Part shown: piece by piece, positions 63,590 to 64,000 of the stretch
Layout of the letters: every line of letters begins with the position of its first letter
Position numbering within the stretch: position 1 is the stretch's first letter
From: Anolis sagrei
Taxonomy: Eukaryota; Chordata; Lepidosauria; Squamata; Anolidae
Direction of reading: 5' to 3'
Assembly: GCF_037176765.1 (NCBI RefSeq)
Contig: NC_090022.1
Location: 178,490,117 to 178,554,116, forward strand
Length of the DNA stretch: 64,000 nt
The notes under the pieces: model-generated
Told to the model about the DNA's origin: nothing
Databases searched by the model: none
What the model saw: only the letters and a program-made list of their open reading frames with translations
Translations under genes and position numbers: made by a program

Positions 63590-64000
63590 ATTACCAATGG
63601 CTCCTCTTCATCCAGGAGGGAAGAGACTAGTGGGGTGCCCCAGAGATCTGTCCTGGGCCCAAGGCTACTTAGCATCTCTATAAATAACTTGGATGATGGA
63701 CTAAAACGTGGGCTTATTGAGTTTTCAGATTACACCAAATTGGGAGGGACAGCTAATACTCCAGAAGACAGGATCAGATTTCAAAACGACCTCACAGATT
63801 AGAGAACTGGGCCAAAACAAGGAGAAATAGATGGCTCCACTCTTTGGCAATAAAAAATGAAATGCACAGATATATAGGATGGGTCACACTTGACTTGGAA
63901 ACAGTCCATGTGAAAGAGGTCTAAGAGCCTTAGTAGACCACAAGTTAAACATGAGTCAATAATGTGATGCAAGATGCTAAAAAAGCCAATGCAATTCTAT
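63590..64000 (+). mobile_element. CR1/L3-type LINE fragment, runs off the window
   Basis: SGVPQRSVLGPRLLSISINN, LDDGLKRGLIEFSDYTKLGG and TANTPEDRIRFQNDL are the CR1 reverse transcriptase palm. The FADD catalytic box reads FSDY and stops follow, so this is an old broken copy. Confidence 0.8.

Noticed and set aside
62231-64000. OTUD5 exons expected from human gene order
   Set aside because: No OTU-domain motif or plausible exon on the minus strand; only hAT, CR1 and unrecognised sequence.

Overview
This is nuclear DNA from a squamate reptile, probably an iguanian close to Anolis. The evidence is three spliced vertebrate genes in a sea of lizard-type repeats: Sauria SINEs, RTE-BovB, ACA-SINE2, CR1, L2, L1 and R4-like LINEs, Penelope-like elements (PLEs), Helitrons and many small hAT elements. 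There are no bacterial features. I assigned families by eye, so the species call is an inference.

Layout: PQBP1 (+) has all six coding exons between 921 and 6543, with a probable 5'UTR exon start at 781. A 12.8 kb repeat-rich intergenic stretch follows. SLC35A2 (-) has four coding exons from 29709 down to 21744, a predicted 2.3 kb 3'UTR and a CpG-rich promoter near 29.7-29.9 kb. A second repeat-rich gap holds L2, CR1, L1, BovB and Helitrons. PIM2 (-) has six coding exons from 58497 down to 41935, including a 40-nt first coding exon and a GC-rich promoter with a TATA/CArG box and paired octamers. From about 58.9 kb to the end there are only nested repeats; the OTUD5 gene that follows PIM2 in human is not reached. 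Gene order and orientation (PQBP1 +, SLC35A2 -, PIM2 -) match human Xp11.23, so this is a conserved ancestral block. The three genes do not form a pathway: a splicing and transcription adaptor, the Golgi UDP-galactose transporter, and a constitutively active Ser/Thr kinase.

The most unusual feature is a set of compact fold-back PLE copies. Each is about 225-240 bp, carries two head-to-head hammerhead-ribozyme-like motifs of 41 nt, and most have their own 12-15 bp target duplication. At least a dozen recognisable motifs lie in the window, one pair inside the predicted SLC35A2 3'UTR. Hammerheads in PLEs are known in general; the density, the fold-back form and the position in a host transcript deserve a look. 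Also notable are PQBP1 without the mammalian polar repeat, a head-to-tail Helitron pair around a 400-bp purine tract, a perfect 134-bp hAT palindrome, 5S-rRNA-derived SINEs and a multi-layer nest of transposons at 59-61.7 kb.
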